Assembly: GCA_035506335.1 (NCBI GenBank)
Contig: DATJPN010000145.1
Location: forward strand, 1 to 29,186
Length of the DNA: 29,186 nucleotides
Reading direction: 5' to 3'
Source of the DNA: DAIDKA01 sp035506335
GTDB taxonomy: Bacteria; Pseudomonadota; Gammaproteobacteria; Steroidobacterales; Steroidobacteraceae
The notes below the pieces were generated by a model that did no database searches, was not told the origin of the DNA, and saw only the letters and a program-made list of their open reading frames with translations. The number at the start of each line of letters is the position of its first letter. Position 1 is the stretch's first letter. The translations under genes and the position numbers were made by a program. Shown here in pieces: positions 1 through 7,631 of this stretch.

Positions 1-2120
1 GCGGCCTGGATGGCCGACTGCAGCTGGTCGCGCTCGGCCTCTGCTTCGGCCTGCGCCCGGCGCAGCGCGACGAGGTCACTGTCGGCCTGACTCACGCTCC
101 GCTCGGCGCGGGACAGGTCGCCGCGCAGGGATTTCAGCCGATGCTCGCGCTCGATGACGCCGGTGTGGGGATCCTCGCCGCGGCTGACCCGGATCCAGCC
201 CTTGCCCACCCACTCCCCGGAGCGCGTCATGACCGACTGTCCCGGCGCGAGGCGGCCGCGCATCCGCAGCGCCTCGGCGAGCGACTCGCTGGTGAGCACC
301 CCGGCCAGCTGCGAGGCGACCGCCGCGGGACCCCTGAGGATCTTCGCGGCCAGTGAATCCGTGCCGAAGGACCCCGCATCGGTCGGGCCCTGTTCCACCA
401 GCACGATGCACCCGGCCGACAGTTTCGTCAGGGCCGCCTCGACGTCCTCGAGCCGCTCCACGCAGACCGCCTCGAGGTAGTCGCCCAGCGCCGTTTCGAC
501 GGCCCGTTCCCAGCCGTCCGACACGTCGAGCGACTCGGCCACCCGCTCACGGCTCGCGAGTCCACTGCCGCTCAGCCATTCCCCGGCGCGCGGGGCGTTG
601 TGGCTGAGCGCGGCCTTCTGCACCGCTTCCAGCGCCAGCAACTCGCCCCGTACCCGGTCGCACCCGGCGCGCGCGCCTTCCTGGCGGCTCTCGGCTGCGG
701 TGCGCTCCTCGCGCAAGGCCTGCGCGCGCTCGGCCGCCGCCGCCTGCGCCCTGCCGAGCTCCTCGGTGCGGGCTCGGGCCTGCGCCTCGTGATCCTCGAG
801 ATCCGACAGCTGCCCACCCGGATCGGGTGAAATCAGCTGCTCCTGCTCGATGCCGAGACGCTCGCCGCGTACACCGAGCAGTCCGAGCTGGTTGTCCAGG
901 TGTTCGATGCGGGTGCTCTCGACCTGTGCGCTCTGGTTGGCCGCGGCCAGCGAACGCATGAACTCGTCCCAGCGCTGCTGCCACTGCGCCAGTTCCTGTT
1001 CCCGGTGCGCCTGCTCCTCGGCCGCGATCTGTTCCAGCCGTGCCGCATCGGCCACCTGCGGCTCAAGGGTCGCGATCTCGGTGCGCAGCGCGGCGATCTG
1101 CTGTTCGTCGCGCTCGATCAGCGCGGCGAGCTCGGCCAGCTGCTCGCGGGCCTTGGCGAGGTCGTTGCGCTGGCGCTCGCGCAGTTCGCGAGTGTGCTGC
1201 AGGGACTGGCCGGTGCGGGTGATTTCGGCGCCGACTTCGTAATGCCGCGCCTGCACCGCGGACACCCGGTCGGCATGGCCGGCATGCACGGCACGCTGCT
1301 TCTCGAGCGCCGCCTCGCAGCCGCGCTGGTCGGCCAGCGCCGCCTGCATGGCGAGCTCCCGCTCGCGCAGCGCGCTGTCCTGCACCTGGGCCCCGCTGTC
1401 CAGGTCCCGCATCTTCAGCGCCAGCAATTCGGCCAGCACCCGGCGCTCCTGGTCCTTGAGCGCCTGGTAGCGCCGCGCCGCGCCGGCCTGCCGCTGCAGG
1501 TGCCGGATCTGGCGGTCGACCTCGTCCCGCACATCCTGAAGACGTTCCAGATTCTCGCGGGTATCGGCCACCCGCGCCTCGGTCTCGCGGCGGCGTTCCT
1601 TGTAGCGCGAGATGCCCGCCGCCTCCTCGATGAAGGAGCGCATGTCCTCCGGCTTCGCCTCGATGACCCTCGAGATCATCCCCTGTTCGATGATCGAGTA
1701 GCTGCGCGACCCCAGTCCGGTGCCGAGAAACAGCTGGGTGATGTCGCGCCGCCGGCAGCGCGCGCCGTTGATGTAGTAGTTGGAGCTGCCGTCACGCGAC
1801 ACGACGCGCTTCAGGGACACCTCGTTGTAGCCCGCGTAGGCACCGCTGATGCGCCCGTCGTTGTTGTCGAATATCAGCTCCACGGACGCCGAGCCCACCG
1901 GCTTGCGTGCCGCCGAGCCGTTGAAGACCACATCGGCCATCGAATCGCCGCGCAGATGCTTGGCGGACAGTTCGCCCATCACCCAGCGCACCGCGTCGAT
2001 GATGTTCGACTTGCCGCAGCCGTTGGGACCGACGACGCCGGTGAGGTTGCCCGGAAATCCGACCGAGGTCGGATCGACGAATGTCTTGAAGCCGGCGAGC
2101 TTGATCTTGGTCAGCCGCAT
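1..2120 (-). CDS. smc: Chromosome segregation ATPase SMC, C-terminal part cut by window start
   Basis: SMC condenses and segregates the chromosome as a dimer of long coiled-coil ATPase arms, normally with ScpA and ScpB. The reading frame starts MRLTKIKLAGFKTFVDPTS and shows the ABC head Walker A GPNGCGKSN at about residues 30-40. The N-terminal segment GLGSRSYSIIEQGMI and a long Glu/Arg/Gln-rich coiled coil (roughly 170-510) follow. The flexible hinge lies at about 515-640 and ends around the SVMTRSGEWVGKGWIRVSRG stretch. The frame then enters the returning coiled coil and leaves the window at about residue 706 of the usual roughly 1170, so the C-terminal head with signature and Walker B is not visible. 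I checked several central stretches of the frame and found no stop. It is divergent from queF across an AT-rich 62-bp gap. The ATG at 2120 gives the canonical N-terminus; only a weak GAG-type ribosome site precedes it. Confidence 0.96.
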   Translation of the reverse strand, partial: MRLTKIKLAGFKTFVDPTSVGFPGNLTGVVGPNGCGKSNIIDAVRWVMGELSAKHLRGDSMADVVFNGSAARKPVGSASVELIFDNNDGRISGAYAGYNEVSLKRVVSRDGSSNYYINGARCRRRDITQLFLGTGLGSRSYSIIEQGMISRVIEAKPEDMRSFIEEAAGISRYKERRRETEARVADTRENLERLQDVRDEVDRQIRHLQRQAGAARRYQALKDQERRVLAELLALKMRDLDSGAQVQDSALRERELAMQAALADQRGCEAALEKQRAVHAGHADRVSAVQARHYEVGAEITRTGQSLQHTRELRERQRNDLAKAREQLAELAALIERDEQQIAALRTEIATLEPQVADAARLEQIAAEEQAHREQELAQWQQRWDEFMRSLAAANQSAQVESTRIEHLDNQLGLLGVRGERLGIEQEQLISPDPGGQLSDLEDHEAQARARTEELGRAQAAAAERAQALREERTAAESRQEGARAGCDRVRGELLALEAVQKAALSHNAPRAGEWLSGSGLASRERVAESLDVSDGWERAVETALGDYLEAVCVERLEDVEAALTKLSAGCIVLVEQGPTDAGSFGTDSLAAKILRGPAAVASQLAGVLTSESLAEALRMRGRLAPGQSVMTRSGEWVGKGWIRVSRGEDPHTGVIEREHRLKSLRGDLSRAERSVSQADSDLVALRRAQAEAEAERDQLQSAIQA

Positions 2121-2182
2121 CGTGTTGGGACTCGGGGTTTCTTCGGAATGGTGGCCGGCATGATAAAATATATACACGCACT

Positions 2183-2572
2183 ATGCCTTCAAGTCCGACG
2201 ACAGATCTTGCGACCTTCCCGAATCCGGCGGCGGCGCGTGACTACACGATCCGCATGACCCTGCCGGAGTTCACCTGCCTGTGCCCGGTGACCGGCCAGC
2301 CGGATTTCGCGACGCTGGAGCTGGAATACGTCCCGGACAGGCTGTGCGTCGAGCTCAAGTCCCTGAAGCTCTACATCTGGGCGTTCCGCGACCGCGGCGC
2401 CTTCCACGAGGCCGTGACCAACGAGATCGCCGACCATATCGCGAGCGCGATCGCGCCCCGGTTCCTGCGCCTGACGGGCAAGTTCAATGTCCGGGGCGGG
2501 ATCTACACCTCGGTGGTGGTCGAGCATCGGCTACCGGGGTGGGCGCCGCCCCCCCCGGTCGCGCTGCCTTGA
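2183..2572 (+). CDS. queF: NADPH-dependent 7-cyano-7-deazaguanine reductase QueF (short, unimodular type)
   Basis: QueF reduces the nitrile of preQ0 to the aminomethyl group of preQ1 in the cytosolic queuosine tRNA-modification pathway. The 129-residue protein is the short type. The catalytic cysteine is C34 in FTCLCPVTGQPDF, with the partner aspartate D41. The family motif ELKSLKLY lies at 57-64 and the FHE zinc/substrate segment at 74-76. The conserved pre-motif ATFPNPAAARDYTIR supports the ATG at 2183 over the internal M25. No Shine-Dalgarno sequence is visible: the bases before the start are AT-rich (TATACA ends 6 nt upstream), so translation may be leaderless or weak. The C-terminus is Pro-rich (WAPPPPVALP). 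No other queuosine gene is in the window. Confidence 0.95.
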   Translation: MPSSPTTDLATFPNPAAARDYTIRMTLPEFTCLCPVTGQPDFATLELEYVPDRLCVELKSLKLYIWAFRDRGAFHEAVTNEIADHIASAIAPRFLRLTGKFNVRGGIYTSVVVEHRLPGWAPPPPVALP

Positions 2573-2665
2573 GGGCTCCCGGCCCGCCGGCGCGCCCATT
2601 GGAGCCGATTTGCCGCCGGTTCGCGGCCGTTTGCCGGTAGTTTCGCCCCGCGGGGCCTCGCGCCC

Positions 2666-2693
2666 TGTACACCCACGGGCGCGCCGGTATAAT
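2666..2693 (+). promoter_or_regulatory. Putative sigma-70 promoter of dksA with GC-rich discriminator
   Basis: A perfect -10 hexamer TATAAT (2688-2693) follows TGTACA (2666-2671, four of six matches to TTGACA) with a 16-bp spacer. The bases after the -10 are CCCGCG. A GC-rich discriminator is typical of promoters inhibited by ppGpp/DksA, and E. coli dksA is known to be negatively autoregulated. Autoregulation here is inference. The 163-bp gap before it otherwise holds only GC-rich sequence. Confidence 0.6.
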
Positions 2694-2735
2694 CCCGCGT
2701 CCTTCGCCAAGGCAGCTGCTTTTTAGGAGTGACTG

Positions 2736-3524
2736 ATGCCGGCCAAGAAGACCGCGGCCAAGCCTGTCAAGGGCAAGAAGGCCGCGAGCCGCCCTGCCGC
2801 CCGAAAGGCGGCCATTCGCAAGCCCACGGAGCGGGCCAAGACCTCGGTCCATGCACGTTCGCCCGTGGCGGCTGCGCTTACCCGCAAGCCGACCCCCGGC
2901 CCCCGAAGCACTCCAACCACCGCGGAACCCGTAGAAACGATGCGACGACGAGCAGCAGAACGTACCGTAGCGCCCCCGGGCAAGAAGCCCGCCGCGCCGC
3001 CCTCTCCCCTGCCGCCGCGGACGGCGGCGCCGACGCCGCCTGCGGCCATCGACGGCGACGAGAGCGATGCACTCGAGCCCGGGAGCCTGCTGGCAGGTCC
3101 GCGTAACGTCCAGCCGTACATCGTCAAGCGCGGCGAACAGTACATGAGCAAGGAGCAGTCGGAGCATTTCCGGCAGATCCTGCAGACCTGGAAACGCGAC
3201 CTGATGGAAGAGGTGGACCGCACCGTCACCCACATGAAGGACGAAGCGGCCAACTTCCCCGATCCCAACGACCGGGCGACCCAGGAGGAGGAATTCTCGC
3301 TGGAGCTGCGCACGCGCGACCGGGAACGCAAACTGATCCGCAAGATCGACGAGGCATTGAAGCGCATCGAGGACGGCTCCTACGGCTACTGCCTGGAGAC
3401 CGGCGAGGAAATCGGCATCAAGCGCCTCGAAGCCCGCCCGGTCGCCACCTTGAGCATCGAGGCGCAGGAGCGCCGCGAGCGCCGTGAACGCCAGTACGGC
3501 GACCGCGACGACCGCTACCGCTGA
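2736..3524 (+). CDS. dksA: RNA polymerase-binding transcription factor DksA, single-cysteine type with long basic N-terminal tail
   Basis: DksA binds the RNA polymerase secondary channel and, with ppGpp, retunes transcription in the stringent response. The first ~130 of 262 residues are a Lys/Ala/Pro/Arg-rich low-complexity tail, a layout I recall from Xanthomonadales DksA proteins. The conserved body begins around YIVKRGEQYMSKEQSEHF. The coiled-coil tip FPDPNDRATQEEEF keeps D176, D179 and A181, the equivalents of E. coli D71, D74 and A76. Of the four zinc-finger cysteines only C219 remains (YGYCLETGEE). The other positions are T222, S240 and A243, so the zinc site is almost certainly absent, as in alphaproteobacterial-type DksA. 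The C-terminus is basic (RRERRERQYGDRDDRYR). An AGGAG ribosome site sits just before the ATG. The stop codon overlaps the inferred start of gluQRS. Confidence 0.93.
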   Translation: MPAKKTAAKPVKGKKAASRPAARKAAIRKPTERAKTSVHARSPVAAALTRKPTPGPRSTPTTAEPVETMRRRAAERTVAPPGKKPAAPPSPLPPRTAAPTPPAAIDGDESDALEPGSLLAGPRNVQPYIVKRGEQYMSKEQSEHFRQILQTWKRDLMEEVDRTVTHMKDEAANFPDPNDRATQEEEFSLELRTRDRERKLIRKIDEALKRIEDGSYGYCLETGEEIGIKRLEARPVATLSIEAQERRERRERQYGDRDDRYR

Positions 3525-4393
3525 AGTCCTACACCGGTCGCTTCGCCCCATCGCCGACCGGCCGCCTGCACACCGGATCGGTGCTCGCCGCAGTGGGGAG
3601 CTTCCTGGACGCCCGCCATCACGGCGGGCGCTGGCTGGTCCGGATCGAGGACCTCGACACTCCCCGCATCGTGCCCGGCAGCGCCGGCGAGATCCTGCGC
3701 ACCCTGGAGAGGCTGAACCTGTTCTGGGACGGGGAAGTCGTCTATCAGTCCACTCGCCTGCCGCGATACCAGGCGGCACTCGATGAGCTGCACGCCGCTG
3801 GCCGGACATTCGAGTGCAGCTGTTCGCGCCGGTCCCTCACCGCCGTCGGGGACACCGGGTATCCCGGAATCTGCCGTGAAGGCCCGCGCCGCAGCGGACC
3901 CACCGCCACCCGATTCCGGGTCGGCGGTGACTGGCTCGAGTTCACCGATCGCATCCAGGGAGTGTGCCGGCAAAGCCTGGCGCAACTCGGCGATGTCGTG
4001 ATACGCCGCCGTGATGGCCTGTTCGCCTACCAGCTCGCGGTGGTGATTGACGATGCGGATCAGGGTATTACGGACGTCGTGCGCGGCGCCGACCTGCTCG
4101 CGAGCACGGCCTGGCAGATCGAGCTGCACCGGGCGCTCGGGCACCGGCCGCCCCGGTATGCCCACCTGCCCGTGGTCACCGCGGCCGACGGCGGCAAGCT
4201 CGCCAAATCGCGCTCCTCGCTCTCCCCCGATCTGACACGGCCCGGCGAGGTTCTGCTGCAGTCACTGGTGTTGCTGCGGCAACGGCCGCCACCGCAGCTG
4301 GCCGGGCTTGAACCCCGTGAAATTCTCGATTGGGCGATCCGGAACTGGGATCCCGGGCTCCTGCACCGGATCGCGGCCGTGGCCGCGCCCTGA
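3521..4393 (+). CDS. gluQ: Glutamyl-Q tRNA(Asp) synthetase, probable CTG start
   Basis: This GluRS-like enzyme attaches glutamate to queuosine at position 34 of tRNA-Asp. The frame has no ATG, GTG or TTG before GTG 3581, which would remove the nucleotide-binding motif. Starting at CTG 3521 gives (M)KSYTGRFAPSPTGRLHTGS, the canonical family N-terminus, with the HIGH-like motif HTGS at 17-20. KLAKS (KMSKS-like) lies at 226-230. The putative zinc ligands C99, C101, Y114 and C118 sit within two residues of the E. coli Glu-Q-RS ligands. Length from CTG is 290 residues, close to the family's ~300. The CTG shares bases with the dksA TGA (CTGA, 3521-3524), implying translational coupling like the usual ATGA overlap. 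The family assignment is secure; the exact start codon is inferred. The dksA-gluQ pairing is common in gammaproteobacteria, and queF nearby belongs to the same queuosine theme. Confidence 0.92.
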   Translation: MKSYTGRFAPSPTGRLHTGSVLAAVGSFLDARHHGGRWLVRIEDLDTPRIVPGSAGEILRTLERLNLFWDGEVVYQSTRLPRYQAALDELHAAGRTFECSCSRRSLTAVGDTGYPGICREGPRRSGPTATRFRVGGDWLEFTDRIQGVCRQSLAQLGDVVIRRRDGLFAYQLAVVIDDADQGITDVVRGADLLASTAWQIELHRALGHRPPRYAHLPVVTAADGGKLAKSRSSLSPDLTRPGEVLLQSLVLLRQRPPPQLAGLEPREILDWAIRNWDPGLLHRIAAVAAP

Positions 4394-4554
4394 CGGCGCG
4401 GCCCGCGACCTTCTAACACTTGTCAAATCAAGTCCGGATTGCCCTCGGCTCCACGGATGTACTAAGGTAGCCGCTCGGGGAGAGGAAAAAACACCGGCCC
4501 GCCAGCTGCACAGATCGGCCGGCGGAATGGGCATACTAATTACGGGGGCTTGCA

Positions 4555-5061
4555 ATGAGCGAACCGCGAGTGATCAAGAAGTATCCGAACCGGCGCCTGT
4601 ACGACACGGTGGAGAGCCGTTACATCACGCTGGCTGACGTGCGCAAACTGGTCGTAGAACGCATCGAATTCATGGTCGTCGACAAGAAATCCCAGGAAGA
4701 CATCACGCGCAGCATCCTGCTGCAGGTGATCGCCGAACAGGAACACGCGGGCGAGCCCTTGATGAGTCGCGATTTTCTGCAGCACATCATCCGCTCCTAT
4801 GGCGGCGGGATCATGCAGGGGGTCGTCGGATCCTACCTTGAGCAGAGCCTGAAGCTGTTCGCCGCCCAGCAGCGCGAAGTGCGCGACAGGGCGCAGAGTT
4901 TCACGGCCGGCGACACCGACGGCGCGGTCGCCGCGGTGACCCAGCGCAATTTCCAGCGCTGGCGCACGGTGCAGGATGAGATCTTCCGCACCCTGATCGG
5001 CAGTGCGGCACGCGCTCGTGGACCGGAGGATGACGCGGCCGCTGCCGCAGCCGTCAAGTAG
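4555..5061 (+). CDS. phaR: Polyhydroxyalkanoate synthesis regulator/repressor PhaR
   Basis: PhaR represses phasin and PHA-granule genes and is titrated by binding to the polymer granule. The 168-residue protein opens with the PHB/PHA accumulation-regulator DNA-binding domain (IKKYPNRRLYDTVESRYITL, residues 7-26, continuing to about 65). The granule-associated regulatory domain follows (about 70-125, FLQHIIRSYGGGIMQGVVGSYLEQS). The tail is Ala-rich (DDAAAAAAVK). No phaC, phaA or phasin gene lies in the window, so PHA metabolism is implied only by this regulator. The 161-bp upstream gap contains a TTGTCA at 4420-4425 without a convincing -10 partner, and a GGGGG run before the ATG that may serve as a weak ribosome site. 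The gene is followed by a strong terminator and is convergent with pnp. Confidence 0.93.
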   Translation: MSEPRVIKKYPNRRLYDTVESRYITLADVRKLVVERIEFMVVDKKSQEDITRSILLQVIAEQEHAGEPLMSRDFLQHIIRSYGGGIMQGVVGSYLEQSLKLFAAQQREVRDRAQSFTAGDTDGAVAAVTQRNFQRWRTVQDEIFRTLIGSAARARGPEDDAAAAAAVK

Positions 5062-5090
5062 CCACTGAACCTTGAGGTATGCCTGGACGG

Positions 5091-5125
5091 GGCGCGCCAC
5101 CTTGGAAGGTGGCGCGCCCTTTTTC
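5091..5125 (+). terminator. Rho-independent terminator after phaR
   Basis: A perfect hairpin (GGCGCGCCACC with GGTGGCGCGCC, extended by TT/AA around GG) is followed on the plus strand by a five-T run at 5120-5124. It ends phaR transcription. It also sits just beyond the pnp stop, but the minus-strand exit side lacks a T run, so its role for pnp would be 3'-end protection at most. Confidence 0.9.
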
Positions 5126-5127
5126 GC

Positions 5128-7215
5128 TCAGGCGGCGTCGACACTGCGCATCGACAGGCGCACGCGACCCTGGCGGTCGACCTCGAGCACCTTGACGCGC
5201 ACGACGTCACCTTCCTTCAGCTTGTCGCTGACACGCTCGACGCGTTCGTCGGATATCTGCGAGATGTGCACCAGGCCGTCACGGCCCGGCAGGATGGTCA
5301 CGAACGCCCCGAAGTCCATCAGGCGGGCAACCCGCCCCTCGTAGATTCGGCCCACTTCGACGTCGGCGGTGATCAACTCGATGCGGCGCTGGGCCTCGCG
5401 GCCCGCGGTGCCGTTCACGGAGGCGATCTTCACCGTGCCGTCGTTCTCGATGTCGATCGTGGTGCCGGTTTCCTCGGTGATCTGGCGGATGACCGCGCCA
5501 CCCTTGCCGATGACGTCGCGGATCTTTTCCGGGTCGATCTTCAGCGTGATGATCGACGGGGCCCACTCGGACATCTTGGCGCGCGGCTCCGAGAGGACCT
5601 TGTTCATCTCGCCCAGGATGAACAGGCGGCCGGCGCGCGCCTGGTCGAGCGCGACCTTCATGATCGCCGGCGTCACGCCCTCCACCTTGATGTCCATCTG
5701 CAGCGCGGTGACGCCGTCCTTGGTGCCGGCCACCTTGAAATCCATGTCGCCGAGGTGGTCCTCGTCGCCCAGGATGTCGGTCAGCACCTTGAAGCGGCTG
5801 CCGTCGAGGACCAGGCCCATCGCGACGCCTGCGACCGGCGCCTTCAACGGCACGCCCGCGTCCATCAGCGAGAGGCTCGTGCCGCAGACACTCGCCATGG
5901 AGCTCGAGCCATTGGACTCGAGGATCTCCGAGACCACGCGGATCACGTACGGGAAGGTCGCCATGTCCGGCATCACGGCGGCCACGCCGCGCCGCGCGAG
6001 ATTGCCGTGGCCGATTTCGCGGCGCTTCGGCGAGCCCATCATGCCCGTCTCACCGACCGAGAACGGCGGGAAGTTGTAGTGCAGCATGAACGGTTCGCGC
6101 CGCTCCCCGGAGAGGGCGTCGATGATCTGCGCGTCGCGGCCCGTGCCCAGGGTCGTGGCCACGAGCGCCTGCGTCTCGCCGCGGGTGAACAGCGCCGAAC
6201 CATGGGTACGGGGCAGCACCCCGGCCTTGACGGTGATCGGACGCACGGTGCTCGCATCGCGGCCGTCGATACGCGGTTCGCCGTTCAGGATGCGCTGCCG
6301 GACGATGTTGCTTTCGAGCTTGAAGAACTGGTCCTCGACCTGCTCGGCGGTGAATCGGGGATTCTCCCCGCCGCAGAGCGCGGCGACCGCGGCGGCCTTG
6401 ACCTCGGCCACGCGATCGCGCCGCTGGAGCTTCTCGGTGACGGCATACGCCTTGGTGAGGGCGGCTTCGGCCTGGGCCGCAAGCGCGGCAACGAGCTCGG
6501 GGTCGACCGCCGGTGCGGTCCACGCCCAGCGCGGCTTGCCCGCCTGCGCCACGAGTTCACGGATGGCGCCGATCGCAACCTGCATCTGGCCATGCCCGAA
6601 CACGACCGCGCCCAGCATGACCTCCTCCGAGAGGCCCTGCGCCTCGGATTTGACCATCAGCACCGCATGTTCGGTGCCCGCCACGACCAGGTCCAGCTGC
6701 GAGCCGGTCATCTCGGTTGAGGTGGGATTCAGCAGATAGTGGCCATCCTTGTAGCCCACCCGGGCGGCGCCGATCGGCCCGTTGAACGGAATGCCTGACA
6801 GTGCCACCGCCGCCGAGGCTCCGAGGAGCGAGGGGATATCCGGATCGATGGCCGGATCGAGCGACAGCACGGTCGCGACGACCTGCACGTCGTTGTAGAA
6901 GCCATCGGGGAACAACGGCCGCAGCGGGCGGTCGATCAGCCGCGACGTCAGGGTCTCCTTCTCCGAAGGACGGCCTTCGCGTTTGAAGAACCCGCCGGGA
7001 ATCTTGCCCGCGGCGTAGGTCTTTTCAATGTAGTTGACGGTGAGGGGGAAGAAATCCCGGCCCGGAACCGGCTGCTGCTTGGCAACAGCCGTCACCAGGA
7101 CGACGGTGTCCCCCATGGAAACCTTGACCGAAGCATCGGCCTGACGGGCGAGCTCGCCGGTCTCGAGCGTTACGGTCTGGCTGCCGAACGGAAATGACTT
7201 TGCAAAAGCACTCAC
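5128..7215 (-). CDS. pnp: Polyribonucleotide nucleotidyltransferase (PNPase), GTG start
   Basis: PNPase is a trimeric 3'-5' phosphorolytic exoribonuclease that works alone or in the RNA degradosome. The 695-residue protein has the expected order: RNase PH domain 1 (about 10-215), an all-helical linker, RNase PH domain 2 (about 310-540), KH (about 550-610, IDPEKIRDVIGKGGAVIRQI) and S1 (about 620-690). The acidic catalytic residues fall at D486 and D492 within ILGDEDHLGDMDFKVAGT, the same numbers as in E. coli PNPase. The start is GTG at 7215, preceded by GAGGA (bases 7224-7228 on the other strand). It is the last gene of the minus-strand translation cluster, 49 nt after rpsO, with a perfect hairpin between them that may be involved in processing and autoregulation. 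Confidence 0.98.
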   Translation of the reverse strand: MSAFAKSFPFGSQTVTLETGELARQADASVKVSMGDTVVLVTAVAKQQPVPGRDFFPLTVNYIEKTYAAGKIPGGFFKREGRPSEKETLTSRLIDRPLRPLFPDGFYNDVQVVATVLSLDPAIDPDIPSLLGASAAVALSGIPFNGPIGAARVGYKDGHYLLNPTSTEMTGSQLDLVVAGTEHAVLMVKSEAQGLSEEVMLGAVVFGHGQMQVAIGAIRELVAQAGKPRWAWTAPAVDPELVAALAAQAEAALTKAYAVTEKLQRRDRVAEVKAAAVAALCGGENPRFTAEQVEDQFFKLESNIVRQRILNGEPRIDGRDASTVRPITVKAGVLPRTHGSALFTRGETQALVATTLGTGRDAQIIDALSGERREPFMLHYNFPPFSVGETGMMGSPKRREIGHGNLARRGVAAVMPDMATFPYVIRVVSEILESNGSSSMASVCGTSLSLMDAGVPLKAPVAGVAMGLVLDGSRFKVLTDILGDEDHLGDMDFKVAGTKDGVTALQMDIKVEGVTPAIMKVALDQARAGRLFILGEMNKVLSEPRAKMSEWAPSIITLKIDPEKIRDVIGKGGAVIRQITEETGTTIDIENDGTVKIASVNGTAGREAQRRIELITADVEVGRIYEGRVARLMDFGAFVTILPGRDGLVHISQISDERVERVSDKLKEGDVVRVKVLEVDRQGRVRLSMRSVDAA

Positions 7216-7238
7216 GCTTTTTATCCTCGTATTTGGAG

Positions 7239-7262
7239 ATTGCGGCCAGGAATGGCCGCAAT
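7239..7262 (-). promoter_or_regulatory. Intergenic hairpin between rpsO and pnp
   Basis: A perfect 10-bp inverted repeat, ATTGCGGCCA and TGGCCGCAAT with a four-base loop, fills half of the rpsO-pnp gap. On the transcript it is not followed by a U run, so it is not a clear terminator. In E. coli, hairpins at this position are cut by RNase III and mediate PNPase autoregulation. The same role here is inferred from position only, and the stem is short for an RNase III substrate. Confidence 0.6.
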
Positions 7263-7264
7263 GT

Positions 7265-7534
7265 TCAGCGTCGCAGTCCCAGGCGCTCGACGAGCTCCTG
7301 GTACTTCTGCGGCTGGGTCGACTTCAGATAATCGAGCAGCTTGCGGCGCTGATTGACGAGCTTCACGAGCCCGCGGCGCGAGGAGTGATCGCCCTTGTGA
7401 GCGTTGAAGTGCTCGCCAAGTCCGTTGATGCGCTCGGAGAGCAAGGCGATCTGGACTTCGGGTGAACCGGTGTCTTTGGCATCACGACGGAACTGCGCGA
7501 CGATTCCGTCCTTCTGTGCGGCTGATAAGGTCAT
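7265..7534 (-). CDS. rpsO: 30S ribosomal protein S15
   Basis: S15 is a primary 16S rRNA-binding protein that nucleates the platform of the small subunit. The 89-residue length matches the family exactly. The sequence shows the conserved segments DTGSPEVQIALLSERI (22-37), LGEHFNAHKGDHSSRRGLV (about 39-57) and the C-terminal NQRRKLLDYLK. It lies between truB and pnp as in most gammaproteobacteria, with its own promoter in the truB-rpsO gap. Confidence 0.98.
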   Translation of the reverse strand: MTLSAAQKDGIVAQFRRDAKDTGSPEVQIALLSERINGLGEHFNAHKGDHSSRRGLVKLVNQRRKLLDYLKSTQPQKYQELVERLGLRR

Positions 7535-7590
7535 TTGCGCGGATATTCCTGAGAACTTGAGTGGGATGTAGTCGAATTTTGAAGCGCGGC

Positions 7591-7619
7591 ATTCTACCCG
7601 TACGCCCTTGAGGTCTCAA
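7591..7619 (-). promoter_or_regulatory. Putative sigma-70 promoter of rpsO-pnp
   Basis: On the minus strand TTGAGA (7619-7614) is separated by exactly 17 bp from TAGAAT (7596-7591), five of six matches in each hexamer. The predicted start lies about 50 nt upstream of the rpsO ATG. The -35 lies in a short inverted repeat (CCTTGAG/CTCAAGG). E. coli also has an rpsO promoter between truB and rpsO. Confidence 0.7.
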
Positions 7620-7631
7620 GGAAAACTGCTT

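Noticed and set aside
900..2258. Long plus-strand open frame (452 codons) opposite smc
   Set aside because: It is antisense to a clearly coding SMC frame, reads as Arg/Leu/Gly/His-rich shadow sequence, and has no recognisable domain.
4419..4434. ACTTG-N6-CAAGT dyad upstream of phaR as an operator
   Set aside because: Arms of five bases are too short to support a call, and it does not match the PhaR sites I know of.
5266..6720. Long plus-strand open frame (484 codons) opposite pnp
   Set aside because: It is a high-GC antisense shadow of PNPase; His/Asp/Arg-rich composition and no domain.
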